The position numbers were made by a program, and so were the translations under genes. The notes beneath the pieces are model-generated. The model was not told where the DNA came from, did no database searches, and saw only the letters and a list, made by a program, of their open reading frames with translations. 6,159 nt of DNA, taken from NCBI GenBank assembly GCA_030038955.1, contig JASHQV010000074.1, positions 1 through 6,159 of the forward strand. Direction: 5' to 3'. Positions 5,829 through 6,159 of the stretch are shown here, one piece after another. Source of the DNA: Solirubrobacteraceae bacterium. GTDB taxonomy: Bacteria; Actinomycetota; Thermoleophilia; Solirubrobacterales; Solirubrobacteraceae. Numbering within the stretch: position 1 is the stretch's first letter; each line of letters opens with the position of its first letter.

Positions 5829-5848
5829 GCCACCCCCCTCTGCGACGC

Positions 5849-6159
5849 TCAGGCGGGTCTGATCACCCCGTCGAGGTGCCGGGTGCCGTCTCGCGCGTCG
5901 CGCACGCCGAAGCGGATCTCGCCGCCACCCGCCTCATCGCCCTCGGCCAGCTGCACGGTCGCGGGCAGCAGCAGCGGCCGCCTGAACGCGACCTCGACCA
6001 CGTAGCCGTTCGGCAGCCGCGACGCCAGCGCCGCCAGGCACCGCGCCTTCGTCCACATCCCGTGCGCGATCGCCGCGCGGAAGCCGAACAGCCGCGCGCT
6101 CAGCTGGTGCATGTGGATGGGGTTGTAGTCGCCCGCGACCGCCGCGTAGCGGCGCCCGA
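5849..6159 (-). CDS. MaoC-like (hotdog-fold) acyl dehydratase, C-terminal part, truncated by window edge
   Basis: The frame is open from the window edge to the TGA at 5849-5851, giving 102 complete residues of a protein whose start lies beyond 6159. The fragment begins GRRYAAVAGDYNPIH, the R-hydratase/MaoC signature. Fragment residues Asp10 and His15 are the expected catalytic pair that adds water to, or removes it from, the double bond of an enoyl thioester. IAHGMWT (30-36) and the hotdog-strand segment FRRPLLLP (58-65) follow, and the C-terminus is a complete hotdog end. The wording is close to the C-terminal half of mycobacterial HtdX-type 3-hydroxyacyl dehydratases, which would make the full protein roughly 280 aa with two hotdog repeats (inference). 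The internal Met at 6112 is not the start, because the catalytic motif lies upstream of it. The gene converges on the marR operon; its promoter and partners are outside the window. Confidence 0.88.
   Translation of the reverse strand, partial: GRRYAAVAGDYNPIHMHQLSARLFGFRAAIAHGMWTKARCLAALASRLPNGYVVEVAFRRPLLLPATVQLAEGDEAGGGEIRFGVRDARDGTRHLDGVIRPA

Noticed and set aside
4670..5833. 387-codon minus-strand open frame opposite the exporter end and marR
   Set aside because: No recognisable motif; it crosses the convergent hairpin and both real plus-strand genes.

Overview
The window is high-GC bacterial DNA with tightly packed genes and GC-rich third codon positions. An actinobacterial source fits best. 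The grounds are base composition, a GTG start, a DHA2 exporter overlapping a MarR regulator, an aldehyde dehydrogenase close to the mycobacterial succinate-semialdehyde type, and a MaoC-type dehydratase fragment like those of mycobacteria. A deep-branching actinobacterium such as a Thermoleophilia member is possible, but this is inference; no rRNA or other marker gene is present.

Layout. Positions 13-3619 are read on the minus strand in the order DEAD-box RNA helicase with a C-terminal DbpA-like RNA-binding domain, cyclophilin peptidyl-prolyl isomerase, NAD(P)-dependent aldehyde dehydrogenase. The last two are separated by one base (TGA-g-ATG) and are probably translationally coupled. The helicase and cyclophilin are separated by 180 bp, almost all of it a 159-bp inverted-repeat element: 19-bp outer arms matching at 17 positions, enclosing a perfect 20-bp stem that encloses a third short stem. 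Its outer end touches the helicase stop codon.

Positions 3620-3752 are the divergent control region. It holds a GC-only 9-bp hairpin on the helicase side, a 20-bp imperfect palindrome centred on GGTACC, and a GATAAT -10-like box serving the plus-strand operon. That operon (3753-5794) has a 14-TM DHA2-type MFS exporter followed, with ATGA overlap, by a MarR-family regulator. The natural reading is a ligand-responsive efflux operon repressed by its own MarR protein at the palindrome. The regulator has two plausible starts, and the downstream GTG has the better ribosome-binding site.

The operon ends at an 11-bp perfect hairpin (5796-5828), which also lies at the 3' end of a convergent minus-strand gene. 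That gene is the C-terminal part of a MaoC-like (hotdog) acyl dehydratase, cut by the window edge.

The protein-coding genes are ordinary families. The least explained parts are the nested inverted-repeat element at 2033-2191 and the palindrome at 3694-3713. I see no CRISPR array, tRNA, rRNA, transposase or toxin-antitoxin pair.
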